From contig NC_056539.1 in NCBI RefSeq assembly GCF_910596095.1, forward strand, positions 14,146,501-14,210,500: a DNA stretch of 64,000 nucleotides, in the 5' to 3' direction. Made by a program: the position numbers and the translations under genes. Position 1 is the stretch's first letter. Every line of letters starts with the position of its first letter. Under the pieces are notes generated by a model. It saw only the letters and a list, made by a program, of their open reading frames with translations, had not been told where the DNA came from and searched no databases. Shown piece by piece: positions 62,501 to 64,000 of this stretch. Origin of the DNA: Thunnus maccoyii (taxonomy: Eukaryota; Chordata; Actinopteri; Scombriformes; Scombridae).

Positions 62501-63428
62501 GAAAGTGGGGTTAAGAAAAGAGTTTTAGAAAAGAAGGAGTGAAGATAAGAGATAGAAGGAGAGAGAAGAGGGGAAAGGTGCGACTCGGACCTGTATGCAA
62601 GAAGACTACAGCAGCATTTCCCCCCTCAGGGTGTGAATGTGCCTCATTTAAATTGGCCGATCTTGGAACGGACTGTCACTTTCTCAACAGCTCCTTCTAT
62701 TCATTTTCAGCCAATATAAATGAACTGCCCATAGATTTCCATATGCTTGATTCCTTTGGAAGGGACTTCAGCTTTGCCTAATTTCCTGTGAAGTCCAAAG
62801 CTCTGATTTCCCTTAAAGTCTATTAAAGTGGATTTTGGGCAACTTTGATCAAAAGGAAGGGCGTACATGCAGTTTTTCAAGTTTATTATGCCCTGTGACA
62901 GTTTGCCAAGACCAACATTGAATATGTGTTGCCAATAATGATCTCAGACCATTTCATTCAAAGAAACAGATTGGGTCAACACCTGACTGTCCCTCACACC
63001 TATCCAGTTTAGAGTTGGTGCAGCTGTTGATGTTGACACAGGTGTGACTAACATAAAAGTAATCTACAGTGTTTCATCAAGCCTGTCCTTGTAGTCTGTG
63101 ACTTTTTTATTGCTTGTGTTAAGTCTAAAATCTTTTTACTTCACTGTCCAGCAAAATTTGCCACTCAAGTTGCATCTCAATGTGTGTCACTGACAGCGCT
63201 GAAACCGGGGAAGCTGAGCTGCGACTGGACGTGCCCGATTCGATCACCACGTGGGTAGCAGAAGCCGTTGGCCTGTCTGAAGAGAAGGGGCTGGGCTTAG
63301 CAAAGAGAGCGGAGCTTCGCACCTTCAAGCCCTTCTTTGTTGACTTTACGTTACCCTACAGCTTAATCAGAGGGGAGCAAACCAAAGTCCCCCTTACTGT
63401 CTACAACTACCTGCCAACCTGTTCTGAG
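49743..63428 (+). CDS. cpamd8: C3 and PZP-like alpha-2-macroglobulin domain-containing protein 8, N-terminal 20 exons (partial)
   Basis: A secreted alpha-2-macroglobulin/complement family protein; human CPAMD8 loss causes anterior segment dysgenesis. Exons: 49743-49828, 52149-52300, 52844-52866, 53582-53747, 54166-54218, 54811-54828, 55548-55602, 55899-56012, 56472-56556, 57047-57155, 57421-57648, 57854-58024, 58187-58315, 58514-58712, 58986-59152, 60551-60700, 61098-61259, 61365-61507, 62224-62286 and 63197-63428. All phases agree, giving 835 residues, under half of the human protein. A signal peptide ([17 protein letters not shown]...) comes first, then macroglobulin domains ([50 protein letters not shown]). 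A KRRRR site (about 666-670) and KRRR (about 740-743) flank the bait-like segment before FFPETWVW. The thioester and later domains lie beyond the window. Identity is strong throughout. Confidence 0.96.
50521..50539 (+). other. Predicted G-quadruplex motif in cpamd8 intron 1
   Basis: GGGGGGAGGGAGGGAGGG has four G-runs of three or more separated by single A loops, on the sense (non-template) strand of intron 1. Such short-loop motifs are predicted to be very stable. Confidence 0.7.
51473..51491. repeat. Poly(T) run in cpamd8 intron 1
   Basis: About 19 consecutive T bases; intronic, with no recognisable element next to it. Confidence 0.9.
52437..52465. repeat. (GGCA)n run in cpamd8 intron 2
   Basis: Tandem GGCA units with small variations (GGCATGCAGGCA). 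The Ala/Gln/Arg-rich open frame across it is an artefact. Confidence 0.8.
53201..53253. repeat. (CT)n microsatellite in cpamd8 intron 3
   Basis: A pure CT array of about 53 bp. Open frames across it are poly(Ser-Leu) or poly(Arg-Glu) artefacts. Confidence 0.96.
53537..53567 (+). repeat. (TG)n tract at the 3' splice site of cpamd8 exon 4
   Basis: A TG dinucleotide run ends only 14 bases before the exon 4 boundary (53582), so the acceptor has UG repeats where a pyrimidine tract would normally lie. Splicing to this acceptor is nevertheless required by the conserved protein reading frame. Confidence 0.85.
55003..55138. repeat. (TTCTC)n pentanucleotide array in cpamd8 intron 6
   Basis: About 27 TTCTC units with one CC variant, giving a long pure polypyrimidine strand (purine on the other). 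Open frames across it read as Glu/Arg/Lys-rich repeats and are not genes. Confidence 0.97.
59655..59682. repeat. (TG)n run in cpamd8 intron 15
   Basis: A short TG array with a few T interruptions in the 1.4-kb intron between exons 15 and 16, which otherwise holds no recognised element. Confidence 0.85.
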
Positions 63429-64000
63429 GTAAGATGATGAATGACAGCACAGATGGACAGGAAGCAAACAAGTTACTTTTCTACAGTGCAGTTAATGTGC
63501 ATTAACAAACAAACTTTACATAAGTCAATTGAGTCATATTTCAATTCAGTTATATATATATATATGTGTGTGTTCACTGAAGATGGTAAGGGTAGCATTC
63601 ATTTGCAGGTATGCAACCCTGGCATAAGGGCCATGTGTATTTCACACTACTGTTGACCCTTTTCCAAAGCAAACTACACATTCTCAGATAGATTACAATC
63701 CATTTATTTCAAAATGGAATGAAAATCAGTACTAAAAATGCCAAAAGGAGGTAATCCATCATAATAAGCATCTTGTTATTAATTGCCACATGATAAGATG
63801 CATAGCTGAGTAAGAAACTGTAAGAAATCAAAATCACTGTCATTATCAACTCCACAGCATAGAGAATGGTTTGATGTTGACCTGGTCACAATCATTATTC
63901 TTTTCATGAGGTCCATGTTTGCCTTTTTCCCCAGTTTGGTTTTCATACAAGATGGTTTGTCATATGAAGCTGTATATGAACTCTTACATGTCACTACTGT
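63429..64000 (+). other. cpamd8 intron 20, running off the window
   Basis: After the exon 20 donor (GTAAGA at 63429) I find no further exon before the right edge. The sequence is AT-rich with a short TATA run near 63551-63562. The next cpamd8 exon must lie outside. Confidence 0.6.

Overview
The window is nuclear DNA of a ray-finned (teleost-type) fish. It carries long AT-rich non-coding stretches, many (CA)n and (TTCTC)n-type microsatellites, decayed fish LINEs and MITEs, two intronless forkhead genes, and three intron-containing genes whose GT..AG exons translate into recognisable vertebrate orthologues. No prokaryotic, viral or organellar genes were seen.

Layout. Positions 1-19.8 kb hold no gene I can support: this is the 3' flank of foxd2, with simple repeats, a nested MITE near 8.5-8.9 kb and a GC-rich block at 15.5-15.7 kb between two (GT)n arrays. 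Two single-exon genes on the minus strand follow: foxd2 (19.8-20.9 kb) and foxe3 (28.3-29.5 kb). They are read foxe3 then foxd2, the same order and orientation as human FOXE3-FOXD2. Positions 29.5-38 kb are non-coding. From 38.1 to 40.1 kb lie two dead non-LTR retrotransposon pieces, an RNase H remnant and an L2-like reverse transcriptase tail. The plus-strand genes are haus8 (10 exons, 40.4-44.1 kb), sac3d1 (4 exons, 45.0-47.8 kb) and the first 20 coding exons of cpamd8 (49.7-63.4 kb), which continues beyond the right edge.

Biology. foxd2 and foxe3 encode forkhead transcription factors, each with a C-terminal FSIDNII motif of the type that recruits Groucho/TLE corepressors. haus8 encodes a subunit of the augmin (HAUS) complex, which binds microtubules and drives branching nucleation in the spindle. 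sac3d1 encodes a SAC3/GANP-domain protein. cpamd8 encodes a secreted member of the alpha-2-macroglobulin/complement family. The genes form no operon or pathway; what is notable is their neighbourhood. FOXE3-FOXD2 and HAUS8-CPAMD8 are on different human chromosomes (1p33 and 19p13.11), and SAC3D1 is on a third (11q13). FOXE3 and CPAMD8 are both human anterior-segment eye disease genes, here only about 20 kb apart.

I found no clearly new biological system. The best leads are this linkage, CTCF-like sites around the gene blocks, a (TG)n tract in place of a normal polypyrimidine tract at a cpamd8 splice acceptor, an 18-nt cpamd8 microexon, and a few hairpins. All calls come from reading the sequence and from memory of the families; no database search was run.
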